Below, piece after piece: positions 36,637-46,438 of a DNA stretch of 64,000 nt. Position 1 is the stretch's first letter; each line of letters begins with the position of its first letter. The notes beneath the pieces were generated by a model. That model was not told the DNA's origin. It was given only the letters and a program-made list of their open reading frames with translations, and made no database searches. This DNA is from Proteocatella sphenisci DSM 23131 (GTDB lineage Bacteria > Bacillota > Clostridia > Peptostreptococcales > Filifactoraceae): positions 1 through 64,000 of the forward strand of contig NZ_AUID01000007.1 in assembly GCF_000423525.1 (NCBI RefSeq). The letters are read 5' to 3'. The position numbers were made by a program, and so were the translations under genes.

Positions 36637-36692
36637 TATAAAAAGCTGAGACCCTTGAAAATTGAGGTCTCAGCTTTTTATATATATTAATA
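36637..36692. terminator. Bidirectional terminator between thrE genes and PIN-TRAM gene
   Basis: The arms ATATATAAAAAGCTGAGACC and GGTCTCAGCTTTTTATATAT are exact complements, ending in T-runs on both strands. Confidence 0.95.
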
Positions 36693-36705
36693 TTTTATTT
36701 TTCAA

Positions 36706-37782
36706 TTAATTTTTCATCTTTGCAAATATCATTCTTCCGGCAGCTGTCTGGAGCACCGTAGTCACGACTACAGTAAACTGCTGTCCTATAAGTTTTTTTG
36801 CATTTTCAACTACTATCATAGTTCCATCATCCAGATATGCAACTCCCTGGTTATGTTCCTTACCTTCTTTTATAATCACTACAAACATTTCTTCACCAGG
36901 AATTACAACAGTCTTTACTGCATTGGCAAGTTCGTTTATATTAAGTACTTTAACCCCTTGAAACTGAGCTACCTTGTTTAGATTAAAGTCATTGGTAAGG
37001 ACCTTTCCGTTAACAGTCTGGGCCAGTTTGAGCAGCTTCATGTCCACTTCTGTAATATCTTCAAAGTCCATATCCGATATTTCAAAATCCAGTTTTAGCT
37101 CTTCTTGCATAATATTCAAGATATCGAGTCCTCTTCTTCCCTTAATCCTCTTAAGATCATCTGCAGAATCTGCTATATGACGAAGCTCTTCAAGTACAAA
37201 AGTCGGAACAATAAATTTTCCTTCGATAAATCCAGTCTTTGCAATATCTGCAATACGTCCATCTATTATGACACTGGTGTCTAGTACTTTAGGCACACCT
37301 GAAATAACTTTTCTACTTCCTTTTTCTTTGTGCTGACTAAGTTTTAAGTTGACTGCAATACTGTGGATTTCTTCTTTTCTTCTGGTCGAAAGTCTGTATC
37401 CAAGAAATGCGAGAAAAATGTATACCACAGCCGAAATAGCTGAACCAATTACAGGTATCTGAGTTACAAAACTACTTATAAAATATGCAACAATAAGTCC
37501 AATTATAATTCCTCCAAGAGAAACCAGCATGTCAAAGGTCCCCACCGATGCCGATTCTTTCTCAATCTTTAATATTATCTTCTGTCCCACCTTGATAAAA
37601 TATGGCGTCAGTAAAAAAAACAGCATCCCCATGCCCAGTGTCAAAGCTGTAAACACTGCAACTTCAACTAATTTAGACACATTATAAAGCCTGTCTATTA
37701 TTACATTCACATAAAGATAGGTCGCAAAACCCGTGGTTATACCTACAAATGTAAAAATAGCTCTTAATAATCTTTTCACCAT
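36706..37782 (-). CDS. PIN-TRAM membrane protein (YacL type)
   Basis: About 358 residues: four membrane segments (about 1-130), a PIN nuclease domain (about 150-270) with VLDTSVIIDGRIADIAKTG, acid residues in VLEELRHIADSADDLKRIKGRRGLD and LTNDFNLNKVAQ, then a C-terminal TRAM domain (YLDDGTMIVVENAKKLIGQ). All four PIN acids are present, so ribonuclease activity is plausible. Start ATG 37782 has AGGAGG about eleven bases upstream. YacL proteins are widespread in Firmicutes and of unknown role. Confidence 0.9.
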   Translation of the reverse strand: MVKRLLRAIFTFVGITTGFATYLYVNVIIDRLYNVSKLVEVAVFTALTLGMGMLFFLLTPYFIKVGQKIILKIEKESASVGTFDMLVSLGGIIIGLIVAYFISSFVTQIPVIGSAISAVVYIFLAFLGYRLSTRRKEEIHSIAVNLKLSQHKEKGSRKVISGVPKVLDTSVIIDGRIADIAKTGFIEGKFIVPTFVLEELRHIADSADDLKRIKGRRGLDILNIMQEELKLDFEISDMDFEDITEVDMKLLKLAQTVNGKVLTNDFNLNKVAQFQGVKVLNINELANAVKTVVIPGEEMFVVIIKEGKEHNQGVAYLDDGTMIVVENAKKLIGQQFTVVVTTVLQTAAGRMIFAKMKN

Positions 37783-37881
37783 AATTATTACTACCTCCTT
37801 TCCCCTTGTTTTTTTATGATACATATCTATTATATTCTTTTTTTGCTGACAATACAATTTAAGATTTGGTTACAATTTTTT

Positions 37882-38895
37882 TTACAGATTTAATTTCATA
37901 TCCCCTGGTCTTATCCATCCCCATCTTCTAAGTACTGACGCAACAATAAGCGATATTGCAGCCGGAAGTATGAAATGAAGCAATGCCATAGCCATATATA
38001 CCTCAGATCGGCCGCCCATGGCACTCACAGTTCCAATCTGACCAACCAGTCCACAGGTTCCCATCCCCCCACCTATAGGTATATTTTCCATCTTAAAAAC
38101 AATAGTGGAAAGTGGCCCAAGTATGGCTGATGCTACAATTGAGGGTATCCATATCCTGGGATTTTTTATTATATTGGGCATCTGAAGCATGGATGTCCCA
38201 ATTCCTTGCGCCATCAATCCTCCAAACCCGTTCTCCTTGTAGCTTATAACAGCAAAACCTATCATATTTGCACAGCATCCTACCGTAGCTGCCCCCGCCG
38301 CAAGACCCCCAAGGCCCAGCATCATACATATTGCAGCGCTGCTTATAGGCAGGGTAAGAGTCATCCCAACGACAACCGCCACAATGACGCCCATCAAAAA
38401 CGGCTGCATCTGTGTGGCATTAATTATGATTGCGCCCAGACCTGTCATGAAAGCAGACACATAGGGCCCTACAAACTGAGCCGTAATTACCCCAACGAGT
38501 ATAGTGACAGCAGGAGTTACTATAATATCAATACTGGTTTCTTTGGAAACAAGCTTACCCAGCTCTACCGCTATGAGAGTAGAGCAGTAGACCCCTACAG
38601 GTCCTCCAAGCTCATTTGCAGCCAGACCTACTATTGCAGTTGAAAAAAGCACCAAAGGCGGCGCCTGAAGACCATAGGCTATAGCCGCAGCAATAGCCGG
38701 CCCCGTTGCAGTTCTTGCAAGAGGAGCTATCACATCAGTAAAGAGACCTATGCCCAGCTTCTGCCCTATAGAATTAAATATAGTTCCAATCAAAAGCGAA
38801 GCAAAGAGTCCGAGCGCCATACTTCCAAGGGCGTCTGTAAGGTAGCGTTTAAATGAAATCTCAATATTTTTTCTTTTCAAAAATCCATTTTTCAT
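37882..38895 (-). CDS. PTS EIIC-like membrane permease
   Basis: About 337 residues, roughly ten membrane segments, with the pattern of the EIIC_2 family (PF13303-like): TDALGSMALGLFASLLIG, LARTATGPAIAAAIAYGL, AANELGGPVGVYCSTLIAVELG and IPIGGGMGTCGLVGQIGT. No EIIA/EIIB genes are adjacent, so sugar phosphotransfer is unproven; this family may act on its own. I start at ATG 38895 with GAGGT; a longer TTG frame exists. Separate from rex, which has its own terminator. Confidence 0.82.
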   Translation of the reverse strand: MKNGFLKRKNIEISFKRYLTDALGSMALGLFASLLIGTIFNSIGQKLGIGLFTDVIAPLARTATGPAIAAAIAYGLQAPPLVLFSTAIVGLAANELGGPVGVYCSTLIAVELGKLVSKETSIDIIVTPAVTILVGVITAQFVGPYVSAFMTGLGAIIINATQMQPFLMGVIVAVVVGMTLTLPISSAAICMMLGLGGLAAGAATVGCCANMIGFAVISYKENGFGGLMAQGIGTSMLQMPNIIKNPRIWIPSIVASAILGPLSTIVFKMENIPIGGGMGTCGLVGQIGTVSAMGGRSEVYMAMALLHFILPAAISLIVASVLRRWGWIRPGDMKLNL

Positions 38896-38911
38896 AATAT
38901 GACCTCGCAAA

Positions 38912-38949
38912 GTAAAAAACGTATAAACTTGATATTCAAGATTATACGT
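38912..38949 (-). terminator. Terminator of rex
   Basis: Minus-strand hairpin ACGTATAA-CTTGA-ATA-TCAAG-TTATACGT (38919-38949 region) followed by TTTTTTAC. Lies 21 bases after the rex stop. Confidence 0.85.
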
Positions 38950-38969
38950 CTAAATTTCAAAGATAAGCT

Positions 38970-39620
38970 TTATTCGTCCTTGTGAGTATGTGCTTCATTA
39001 AGCATATAAGAAAGTACAAATAAACTGTCACTCAAATGAGCATTTTCTACTATTATTCTTGATGGGATATCCAGATCTATGGGAGCAAAATTCCAGATTC
39101 CTTCGATTTTAGTTTTTGCAAGTTTGTCTGCTATTGCCTGTGCATGCTCCCTTGGTGTACATATAACCGCAATCTTAATGGAATTTTTTTCAATATACTC
39201 TTCCAGCTCTTCTACATCATAAATCTGTAGTTCTCTCATCCTAAGCCCTATGAGCTTTGGATTTGCATCAAAAAGAGCTTTTACCGCAAAGCCTTTTTTC
39301 TGGAACCATGGATAATTTGCAAGTGCCTGCCCCATATTTCCAGCTCCAATTACAACAGCGCTGTACTCGTGGTCCAGTCCAAGTATTTTTCCAATCTCAT
39401 CATAAAGTTCTTCAACGTTATAACCATAACCCTGTTGACCAAACCCGCCAAAATTGTTGAGGTCCTGCCTGATCTGAGAAGCTGTAAAGCCAATAATCTC
39501 ACTCAGTTCCTTGGAAGATATTCTATATATCTCCTTGTCTATCAAGTCTTTTAAATACCTATGATACTTTGGTAATCTTCTTATTACCGCCATAGAAATG
39601 TCTCTGTCTGATTTGCTCAA
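38970..39620 (-). CDS. rex: Redox-sensing transcriptional repressor Rex
   Basis: A 216-residue protein: N-terminal winged helix (about 5-75, VIRRLPKYHRYLKDL, SKELSEIIGFTASQIRQDLNNFG), a Rossmann domain (about 83-175) with GAGNMGQALANYPWF and the C-terminal swapped helix with SDSLFVLSYMLNE. Rex binds DNA when NADH/NAD+ is low and leaves when NADH rises, controlling fermentation genes. Its own leader has TTGTTAAAA-like half sites but no clear full operator. Confidence 0.96.
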   Translation of the reverse strand: MSKSDRDISMAVIRRLPKYHRYLKDLIDKEIYRISSKELSEIIGFTASQIRQDLNNFGGFGQQGYGYNVEELYDEIGKILGLDHEYSAVVIGAGNMGQALANYPWFQKKGFAVKALFDANPKLIGLRMRELQIYDVEELEEYIEKNSIKIAVICTPREHAQAIADKLAKTKIEGIWNFAPIDLDIPSRIIVENAHLSDSLFVLSYMLNEAHTHKDE

Positions 39621-39799
39621 TTAATCCACCTCGTCCTATTTTATTCTGTTATTTTAACCCTATAATATTTAATTAAACCAAATTTTAACAAAAATGTCAA
39701 ATAATATACAGAATTTCTTCGACATAATATGATATAATCTATATTGAAAGCGCAAATATACCTAAAAATTTACACAAATAATAAGTGATGGAGAAAATA

Positions 39800-41731
39800 A
39801 TGATTACACTCTCAATAAATAATATAACCAAATCTTATGGTATTGAAACAATTATAAAAGATATTTCTTTCGCAATAAACGAAGGAGAAAAAATAGGCCT
39901 TGTCGGGTCCAACGGGGCAGGAAAAACCACCCTTTTTAAAATCATATCCGGAAAGCTGGAAAAAGATTCTGGACAGATTTTCCTTGGTAAAGATATAACA
40001 ATCGGCTACCTGGAACAAAATGTAAAAACCGAATCAGAAAACAACCTTCTAGACGAAGCTCTCCTTTGCTTCGAAGACGTAATAAAGCTTGAAAATGAGA
40101 TACGTGAATTAGAACACAGTATTTCAGCATCTGCCCATGACAAAAAACTGGATTCTCTTATGAACGAATATTCCAGAAAAACCGAGCTATTCACAAATAT
40201 GAATGGTTATTCCTACAATTCCGAGGCAAGAGGCATCCTTAAAGGACTTGGATTTTCTGAATCAGACTTTGAAAAATCAGTTAAACTACTTTCCGGCGGG
40301 GAGCAGACCAGGCTCATGCTTTCAAAACTCCTGCTCAAAAAACCAGATGTCCTTCTCCTTGATGAACCAACCAACCACCTCGATACAATAGCTGTGGAAT
40401 GGCTGGAGACATATTTGAAGCAATATAAGGGCAATGTGGTAGTAATTTCCCACGACCGTTACTTCCTGGATAAGATAGTTGACAATATATTCGAAATCCA
40501 CAATAAAATCCTTACACACTACAGCGGAAACTATAGCGATTACCTGGAAAAAAGAGAAACTGCCCTGCAACTCATGGAAAAAGAATATAGAGAAAACCAG
40601 GACGAAATCAAAAGACAAAAAGATATAATAACCCAGCTCAAAGCCTTTGGAAGAGAAAAACAGGTAAAGAGGGCCAGGAGCCGTGAAAAACTCCTCGACA
40701 AGATGGAAGTTGTAGACAAGCCTGATTTTGCAAAGAAAAAAGCATCTATAACTTTCAGTCCCTCTATCACAAGTGGTCATGAAGTTATGAAAGCCGAGTC
40801 TTTGTGCAAAACATTTGACGACAGAACCCTGTTTTCAGGCCTAGATGTAGAGATATTCAGGAACGAAAAGGTTGGCCTTCTTGGACCAAACGGAATAGGA
40901 AAAACCACTCTTTTCAATATACTTCTTGGAAAAGACAAAAATTATGAAGGCCAAATTAAATACGGAACCAATGTTCACCCAGTATACTTTGACCAGACAA
41001 GAAAAGACCTGGATCAGACCAAGACTATAATAGATGAAGTCTGGAATGAATATCCTTCAATTAACGAAACAAAAATAAGGAGCATGCTTGCAGCCTTCCT
41101 TTTCACAGGAGACGATATCTACAAAAAGATTTCTTCACTCAGCGGAGGAGAGCAGTCAAGAATATCGCTTTTAAAGCTCATGCTCTCAAAAGCCAATTTT
41201 CTCTTCCTTGACGAGCCGACTAACCATTTAGATATAGAATCAAAGGAAGTCCTCGAAAACGCCCTCAATGTATACGAAGGCACCGTATTTTTCATATCCC
41301 ATGATCGTTACTTCATAAACAAACTCGCAGACAAAGTTTTAGTGCTTTCTGAAAACGGCATACGCGAATTCCTCGGAAATTATGATTATTACCAGGAAAA
41401 ACTCCAGCACGAAAAAGAAGACAAGGAGAGGGCTCAAAACGAAGCAGACCAGACCGGCACTACCAAAACCCAGATAAAGGCCCAGCAGAAAAAAGACCGC
41501 GATAAAGAAAAAGAAGTAAGAAAACTCAAAAACACTATCACACAGATCGAAGAAACCATAACAGATCTGGAATCTAAAATAGAAGAATGCGACCAAAAGC
41601 TCTGCCTGGAGGAAATATATTCCAATCCCGAAATGGCAAAAAAAGTCACAGAAGACAAGGCAAATCTGGAAAATATCCTTGCTCAAACATTTGAAAAATG
41701 GGAAGCGCTCCATTTTATGCTCGAAGAATAA
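39800..41731 (+). CDS. ABC-F family ATPase
   Basis: About 643 residues with two ABC domains and no membrane part: GSNGAGKTT and GPNGIGKTT Walker A motifs, LSGGEQTRLM and LSGGEQSRIS signatures, LLLDEPTNHLDT and FLDEPTNHLDIES Walker B. A charged linker joins the domains and a lysine/glutamate-rich coiled coil (about 545-640) ends the protein. It is a translation-factor type (YdiF/Uup-like) that binds ribosomes. Start ATG 39800 follows GGAG by six bases. Whether it protects against antibiotics or helps translation is not resolvable. Confidence 0.93.
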   Translation: MITLSINNITKSYGIETIIKDISFAINEGEKIGLVGSNGAGKTTLFKIISGKLEKDSGQIFLGKDITIGYLEQNVKTESENNLLDEALLCFEDVIKLENEIRELEHSISASAHDKKLDSLMNEYSRKTELFTNMNGYSYNSEARGILKGLGFSESDFEKSVKLLSGGEQTRLMLSKLLLKKPDVLLLDEPTNHLDTIAVEWLETYLKQYKGNVVVISHDRYFLDKIVDNIFEIHNKILTHYSGNYSDYLEKRETALQLMEKEYRENQDEIKRQKDIITQLKAFGREKQVKRARSREKLLDKMEVVDKPDFAKKKASITFSPSITSGHEVMKAESLCKTFDDRTLFSGLDVEIFRNEKVGLLGPNGIGKTTLFNILLGKDKNYEGQIKYGTNVHPVYFDQTRKDLDQTKTIIDEVWNEYPSINETKIRSMLAAFLFTGDDIYKKISSLSGGEQSRISLLKLMLSKANFLFLDEPTNHLDIESKEVLENALNVYEGTVFFISHDRYFINKLADKVLVLSENGIREFLGNYDYYQEKLQHEKEDKERAQNEADQTGTTKTQIKAQQKKDRDKEKEVRKLKNTITQIEETITDLESKIEECDQKLCLEEIYSNPEMAKKVTEDKANLENILAQTFEKWEALHFMLEE

Positions 41732-41814
41732 GAAGCTTCATTATAACTTTTCTCTATCTCGCTTATAATTATTTTCGATTAGAAAGCATTTTAAGGCGAT
41801 GATATAATGAAAGT

Positions 41815-42501
41815 ATGAAAAAACAATATAAACTAATAATATTTGCTGTGATCATAGTAATGATTGCAGCCTGCGACCACCACTTTGAGTGGTCTTCATA
41901 CCTGGGCAATGCAAATAACCTGGCTTTTTTAAGCACGCTGGTAAAAGAAAACCCGATTCTTGCCCTTGTAAGCTACACTGCATTTACAGTAGTAGGGTCA
42001 GTGGTATTCGCTCTTCCTGGAGTAACCTTTGCAGTGGTGGCCGGGATAATGTTGGGTCCATGGCTTGGTATAATTGCCTGTTTGTTTGCCACCACTCTTG
42101 GGGCATGCATAGCCTTTCTTGCCAGCAGGTTCTTTCTTAAAGACAGTATAAAGCCTCTACTTGAAAAAAATAAGCTGCTACAAAAGCTCCTCTTTTCAGA
42201 CAACGAAAAAAACAGCCTGGTCATCCTCATGATAACAAGGATGGTTCCGCTGTTTCCCTATAATATTCAAAATTTTGCTTACGGAATAACAGGCATAGGA
42301 TTTTGGGAATATACTATATATACCTTCATATTCATGTTTCCAGGAGTATCTTTTTTTACTATAGGAGCCGCCGGGCTTACAGCTGGACAAGACAGCTGGA
42401 AATACTATCTGACAGCCGCTGTCCTAGCCGTAATCGTTACTATAGCTGGCATACTCATTAAAAATAAATACCTTAATCCTGAATATGAGGAAGTTTCATG
42501 A
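41815..42501 (+). CDS. TVP38/TMEM64 (VTT/DedA-like) membrane protein
   Basis: A 228-residue membrane protein with about five to six segments and the VTT motifs FALPGVTFAVVAGIMLGPWLG and LITRMVPLFPYNIQNFAYG. The DedA-related family carries lipid or undecaprenyl-phosphate flippase activities; the role here is inferred. An extended -10 TGATATAAT (41803-41808) lies so close to ATG 41815 that the transcript might be leaderless; another TATAAT is at 41763-41768. Its 3' end overlaps the convergent CCG gene by 29 bases. Confidence 0.9.
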   Translation: MKKQYKLIIFAVIIVMIAACDHHFEWSSYLGNANNLAFLSTLVKENPILALVSYTAFTVVGSVVFALPGVTFAVVAGIMLGPWLGIIACLFATTLGACIAFLASRFFLKDSIKPLLEKNKLLQKLLFSDNEKNSLVILMITRMVPLFPYNIQNFAYGITGIGFWEYTIYTFIFMFPGVSFFTIGAAGLTAGQDSWKYYLTAAVLAVIVTIAGILIKNKYLNPEYEEVS

Positions 42502-43303
42502 CAAATCTTATACGGTTTGCCCATGAAGGCTTCTTCTTTTTTTTGAGAAAAAGTTCTGATACGTACATTCCCTGACACCCTCCCATTCCAAAAGAATGCA
42601 CACACGAAGCGCAGTAGCTGACAACCTTAGGAGAAGTGCACTGAGATACCCTCTTTTCAAGTATCCTCATCCCTTTTTCAGGATTAAGGGCCATGGTCAT
42701 ATTCATTTTTCCACAGCAGAGGGTGTTTTTTTTGTTATTTTCAAATTCCAGGACATTTATTCCAAGCTTGTTCATTATGCTTCTTACCGCTTCGTGATCC
42801 AAAACATTATGCCTCGCTGTGCAAGGATCATGAATCATCATGTGGTCCCCAGCGTATATATTTTTTTTGTTTTGCGGAAAGTATTCATCTATTAAAGGCC
42901 ATATAGAAACTACGTCCATTCCCCCATCTCCAAGAGTCTTGAAGCAATTAGGACACGCCGTATATATCTTAGCCTTATGATTTTTTTTTATCTTTTCAGT
43001 TCTTTTCGAAAGTTTTTTTCCCTCCCATATATGTTTGGAAGGTTTTCCACAGCAAAATCCGGATATTCCCATCTGCGGATCCATTTTAAGAAGTATATCA
43101 TAGAGCTCTATGACCGCATCATAACCAAGGCTCATAAGCGAACATCCCGGGAAAAAGATATTTTCTTCATTTTGCTCTCCATCTCCTCGCATTGCATCCA
43201 ACCTTGTTTTAGATATTTTTTTAGCAAATACAGGGCTAAAACTAATCAATTGATGGTTTTCTACAATAAGCTGGTTTTTATATTTCTTAAATTTATCTTT
43301 CAT
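42473..43303 (-). CDS. CCG-domain (heterodisulfide-reductase-like) iron-sulfur protein
   Basis: A 276-residue soluble protein with two Cys-rich CCG modules: FFPGCSLMSLGY with GFCCGKP and TACPNCF near 45-120, and MIHDPCT, TLCCGKMN and YCASCVHSF near 160-240. CCG domains bind a noncubane Fe-S cluster in heterodisulfide reductases and related oxidoreductases. No HdrA or flavin partner is adjacent. The C-terminal tail (about 255-276) is basic. It overlaps the VTT gene tail to tail, so the two transcripts are complementary there. Confidence 0.88.
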   Translation of the reverse strand: MKDKFKKYKNQLIVENHQLISFSPVFAKKISKTRLDAMRGDGEQNEENIFFPGCSLMSLGYDAVIELYDILLKMDPQMGISGFCCGKPSKHIWEGKKLSKRTEKIKKNHKAKIYTACPNCFKTLGDGGMDVVSIWPLIDEYFPQNKKNIYAGDHMMIHDPCTARHNVLDHEAVRSIMNKLGINVLEFENNKKNTLCCGKMNMTMALNPEKGMRILEKRVSQCTSPKVVSYCASCVHSFGMGGCQGMYVSELFLKKKKKPSWANRIRFVMKLPHIQD

Positions 43304-43306
43304 TCC

Positions 43307-43825
43307 CTAGCCTTTCTTTAAATTTCCACCCAGGTTCTTTATGTAGGCAGTGAGTATTACCGTAGCACTGTAATCATATACAGCCATTATAAGCACAAAC
43401 ATGGGAAGAATAATTATAGCACTGCTGGCATAGATAAACTTGCTCCCTGCAATTGCAGCTGCAAGCGAAATTATAAAAAAATATACCGCTTTAGTGATAA
43501 CTTCTTTTTTTATTTCTCCCGATTTCTCGATATAGTATTTTACGACAGTGTAAAGCCCAAGTACAAATATATATCCCAGGGCATTGAGCTTATTTGGCAT
43601 AAGCACCGCCCCCATCATAGCCGAAGATATATAAAAAACTATACCGTTTTTTATCCCCTTCTCAATTATGACTATGCCTATTATTACACTGGCAAGCCCT
43701 AGGAATATAGTCTCATTAAAAGACATTATCCCCGCAAAATAAAGCAGTATCTGATTTATTGCGAGCATAATTCCCATAAAAGCTATATCCGAGCTCCTGG
43801 TATTTGCGTCCCTTTTTATAAACAT
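43307..43825 (-). CDS. Hypothetical membrane protein of the DnaJ operon
   Basis: A 172-residue protein with about five to six membrane segments ([55 protein letters not shown]). Its size and layout recall ECF S components, but I see no motif that proves it. It overlaps the DnaJ-like gene stop by ten bases and the CCG gene follows three bases on, so the four genes probably form one transcript. Confidence 0.7.
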   Translation of the reverse strand: MFIKRDANTRSSDIAFMGIMLAINQILLYFAGIMSFNETIFLGLASVIIGIVIIEKGIKNGIVFYISSAMMGAVLMPNKLNALGYIFVLGLYTVVKYYIEKSGEIKKEVITKAVYFFIISLAAAIAGSKFIYASSAIIILPMFVLIMAVYDYSATVILTAYIKNLGGNLKKG

Positions 43826-44460
43826 GATATAAGATCACATCCTACGCATTCACAGCAAGAATCCATGCACCACAGCTGGCAGCACAAGTTCCCCAAATTT
43901 CCTCCAGAATTATACTGTCTGTAGGTGTTTTGATAATTTTGGCTCTGATTTTGAAGAGAATAATATGCATTTACATACTCTGTATTTCCCGGATCCATCT
44001 CTACTGCCATTGCCATATCCTTAAGCGCAAGTCCCGAATTTCCAAATCTGCTGTATACCACTCCTGAAAGAAAATACCACTCAGCAGTCTTCAGGGCAAT
44101 TGAATCAAGAGATTTTCTTGCGTTTCTTATATCATTTCTTGCTATGAGAGTCCTTATCCCAACGTAACTGTAGCCTCCGCTCCCAGACGATGAAGCGCCA
44201 GAACCAGAATTATATCCTCCAGAATTAGAATTTCTCGAGTTTCTTGTATTAAATCCCGATCTGGCTTCTTCTTCATTCATTATCTGGTCATATGCCGATT
44301 GAACTTCCTTAAATTTTTCCTCTGCAAGATCGGCAAGCGGATTGTCCGAATGAACATCTGGATGGTATTTCTTCGCCAAATCTCTATATGCCTTCTTTAT
44401 TTCGTCTTTTGATGCTGTTTTGGGTATACCTAATACCTCGTATGGATCTCTAGTTACCAT
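43816..44460 (-). CDS. J-domain protein with cysteine-rich tail
   Basis: About 214 residues: J domain (about 1-72) with [20 protein letters not shown] and the HPD motif in [12 protein letters not shown], a Ser/Gly-rich linker with N/G runs, a TPR-like region ([21 protein letters not shown]), and a C-terminal tail with eight cysteines in [21 protein letters not shown]. The HPD can stimulate DnaK; the tail is a possible metal site. Start ATG 44460 follows GAGGAGG; it overlaps the DUF5685 gene by 11 bases. Confidence 0.88.
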   Translation of the reverse strand: MVTRDPYEVLGIPKTASKDEIKKAYRDLAKKYHPDVHSDNPLADLAEEKFKEVQSAYDQIMNEEEARSGFNTRNSRNSNSGGYNSGSGASSSGSGGYSYVGIRTLIARNDIRNARKSLDSIALKTAEWYFLSGVVYSRFGNSGLALKDMAMAVEMDPGNTEYVNAYYSLQNQSQNYQNTYRQYNSGGNLGNLCCQLWCMDSCCECVGCDLISCL

Positions 44461-45313
44461 TAAAAATATCCTCCTCGTCACACATTTCATTCATTGCCTT
44501 ATTAAGTCTTTGTACTATTCCAGAATACACTATATTATCAATTATCCCCTTATTCCTGAGGAGTGGTAATTTATCGAGTTCTTCACTCAGGCAGGAAAGC
44601 AGGAAAAACAGCTGCTGTTTTATCTCTTCCTTAAAGTCATCATCTTTAAAATCATCATCTGCAAGCCTGTCTGAAAACGGATTGTAGCTGCCTTTTTTGA
44701 TGTCTTCTTCAAGATCTTCAAATGCATCAAGTATATATATATATTTGCCAGTATAAAAACCCGCCTGATACATATTTTTGCTGAATACATCCTTTTTATA
44801 GTCAAAGAGCTCTGCCATTATATATCCAAATATATTTGCCATCTCTTCCACGTCATTGCTCTTGCTTTTTTCAAGTTTAAAAAGTTCTTCCAGATTTTCT
44901 CTTACAGCTTTCTCCTTGTCAGGATAAGCTTTTTTAGCTTTTTCAAATGCCCCTTTAAGGAGTGACATGAGTGCTCTTGCTTTTACAGAGTTTTCATCTT
45001 CTACGTCGTCTTTGAGCTTGTAGTAGGTCAGTATTATATTCATCGCACTGCAGTAACTCGATATTTCGTTAGTTATAACCGCTTCTTTTTTGTGGGGATG
45101 TGATATGCAGCGCATCATTTTTCCATGATCTTCTGGTTCATAGAGCGAGGTCAGAAGTATCTGAAGAAAAGTAGTGTCAAAATTGAGCGAAAGTCTGCTT
45201 AGATTTCCATATTCTTTTTTCAGCGTCATACATATGCCGCAGTAATATCCTTTGTAGGTCAGGATTTCTCTATGCTTCAGCTCCATTTTGTTGGTTCTTA
45301 CATATCCAAACAT
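44450..45313 (-). CDS. DUF5685-family protein
   Basis: About 287 residues, mainly helical, starting MFGYVR with AGGAG upstream. The [12 protein letters not shown] and [22 protein letters not shown] stretch is typical of DUF5685 proteins that sit next to J-domain genes in Clostridia. It looks like a helical bundle with Asp-rich positions (prenyl-synthase-like topology is possible but unproven). First gene of the DnaJ operon; no known function. Confidence 0.75.
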   Translation of the reverse strand: MFGYVRTNKMELKHREILTYKGYYCGICMTLKKEYGNLSRLSLNFDTTFLQILLTSLYEPEDHGKMMRCISHPHKKEAVITNEISSYCSAMNIILTYYKLKDDVEDENSVKARALMSLLKGAFEKAKKAYPDKEKAVRENLEELFKLEKSKSNDVEEMANIFGYIMAELFDYKKDVFSKNMYQAGFYTGKYIYILDAFEDLEEDIKKGSYNPFSDRLADDDFKDDDFKEEIKQQLFFLLSCLSEELDKLPLLRNKGIIDNIVYSGIVQRLNKAMNEMCDEEDIFNGN

Positions 45314-45337
45314 AAAATCTCCTGTCATAAAATCACA

Positions 45338-45360
45338 GAAAAAGACAGATTTCTCTGCCT
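45338..45360 (-). terminator. Terminator of mreB
   Basis: Minus-strand GGCAGA-GAAA-TCTGTC stem-loop with a GAAA tetraloop followed by TTTTTC. It is 20 bases after the mreB-type gene stop. Confidence 0.8.
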
Positions 45361-45378
45361 TTCCCCTTATATCACGTC

Positions 45379-46395
45379 CTAGTATTTCTTCTTGTATGAG
45401 TTGTGGCTCATGTATTTAAGCGAATTCAGGGCTTCTCCCGTTCCTCTTGCAACACATGATACTGTATCTTCTGCTACATATGCTTCGATTCCAGTCCTCT
45501 TTTGTATAAGTTTATCCAGACCCCAAAGCAGAGATCCTCCACCAGTCATAAGAATTCCCTTGTCGCTTATGTCAGCAGAAAGCTCAGGAGGTGTTTTTTC
45601 CAGAACCGAGTGCACCGCATCAGCGATTTGAACAACACATTCTTTGAGCGCAGAAAGCATCTCAGTAGAGCTTATCTCTCTAAGCTCAGGAAGTCCAGTC
45701 ACAAGGTTTCTTCCTCTTATCTCCATAAACACTTCTTCTTCTCTTGGATATGCAGTTCCTATGGTTTTTTTGATTTCTTCTGCTGTTCTCTCTCCGATAA
45801 GCATTGAGTGATTTTTTCTCATATATCTTGTTATAGCTTCATCAAAAGTGTCTCCCGCTACTTTTATTGAAGTGCTTTCTACTATACCACCCAGTGATAT
45901 TACTGCTATATCAGTAGTTCCACCACCAACATCTACCACCATGCATCCGTTTGGCTTAGAAATCTCTATTCCAGCTCCAATTGCTGCTGCTATAGGTTCT
46001 TCTATAAGAAATACCTCTCTTGCTCCAGCTTCCATAGTAGCATCTATTACTGCTCTTTTTTCAACTTCAGTAACCCCTGATGGCACACATACCATCACTT
46101 TTGGCTTGAAAAACTTGAACATGCTCACTCCGCCAGTTACCTTCTCGATAAAGTACTTGAGCATTTTTTCAGTTACCTGATAGTCAGATATAACCCCTTC
46201 TCTCAAAGGTCTTATGGCTATTATGCTTCCTGGTGTTCTTCCTATCATCAACCTTGCTTCTTCTCCTACTGCAAGTACATTGCCAGTAGTAGTATCTATA
46301 GCTACAACAGATGGCTCATTCATAACGATGCCCTTGTTTTTTACATATACAAGCACCGATGCGGTCCCTAAATCAATACCTATTTCAGGTGTCAT
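45379..46395 (-). CDS. mreB: MreB/Mbl-family rod-shape actin homologue
   Basis: A 338-residue actin-fold protein: phosphate 1 EIGIDLGTASVLVYVKNKG, phosphate 2 MVVDVGGGTTDIAVISLGG, adenosine GILMTGGGSLLWGLD, and VCVPSGVTEVEKRAVIDA. It directs lateral wall synthesis. MreC and MreD are not next to it, so it could be MreBH or Mbl rather than the main MreB. MurA lies 43 bases upstream on the same strand, which gives a wall-synthesis pair. Confidence 0.93.
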   Translation of the reverse strand: MTPEIGIDLGTASVLVYVKNKGIVMNEPSVVAIDTTTGNVLAVGEEARLMIGRTPGSIIAIRPLREGVISDYQVTEKMLKYFIEKVTGGVSMFKFFKPKVMVCVPSGVTEVEKRAVIDATMEAGAREVFLIEEPIAAAIGAGIEISKPNGCMVVDVGGGTTDIAVISLGGIVESTSIKVAGDTFDEAITRYMRKNHSMLIGERTAEEIKKTIGTAYPREEEVFMEIRGRNLVTGLPELREISSTEMLSALKECVVQIADAVHSVLEKTPPELSADISDKGILMTGGGSLLWGLDKLIQKRTGIEAYVAEDTVSCVARGTGEALNSLKYMSHNSYKKKY

Positions 46396-46438
46396 TCTTT
46401 ACCTCCTAAATAATGGTTCTAAATAATCATTTTTTAAA

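Noticed and set aside
39621-39784. Possible Rex operator before rex (TTGTTAAAA-like half sites)
   Set aside because: Half sites are not arranged as a full palindrome; AT-rich noise is as likely.
40322-40780. Long minus-strand frame inside the ABC-F gene
   Set aside because: Shadow frame with hydrophobic, Phe/Tyr-rich composition and no ribosome site.
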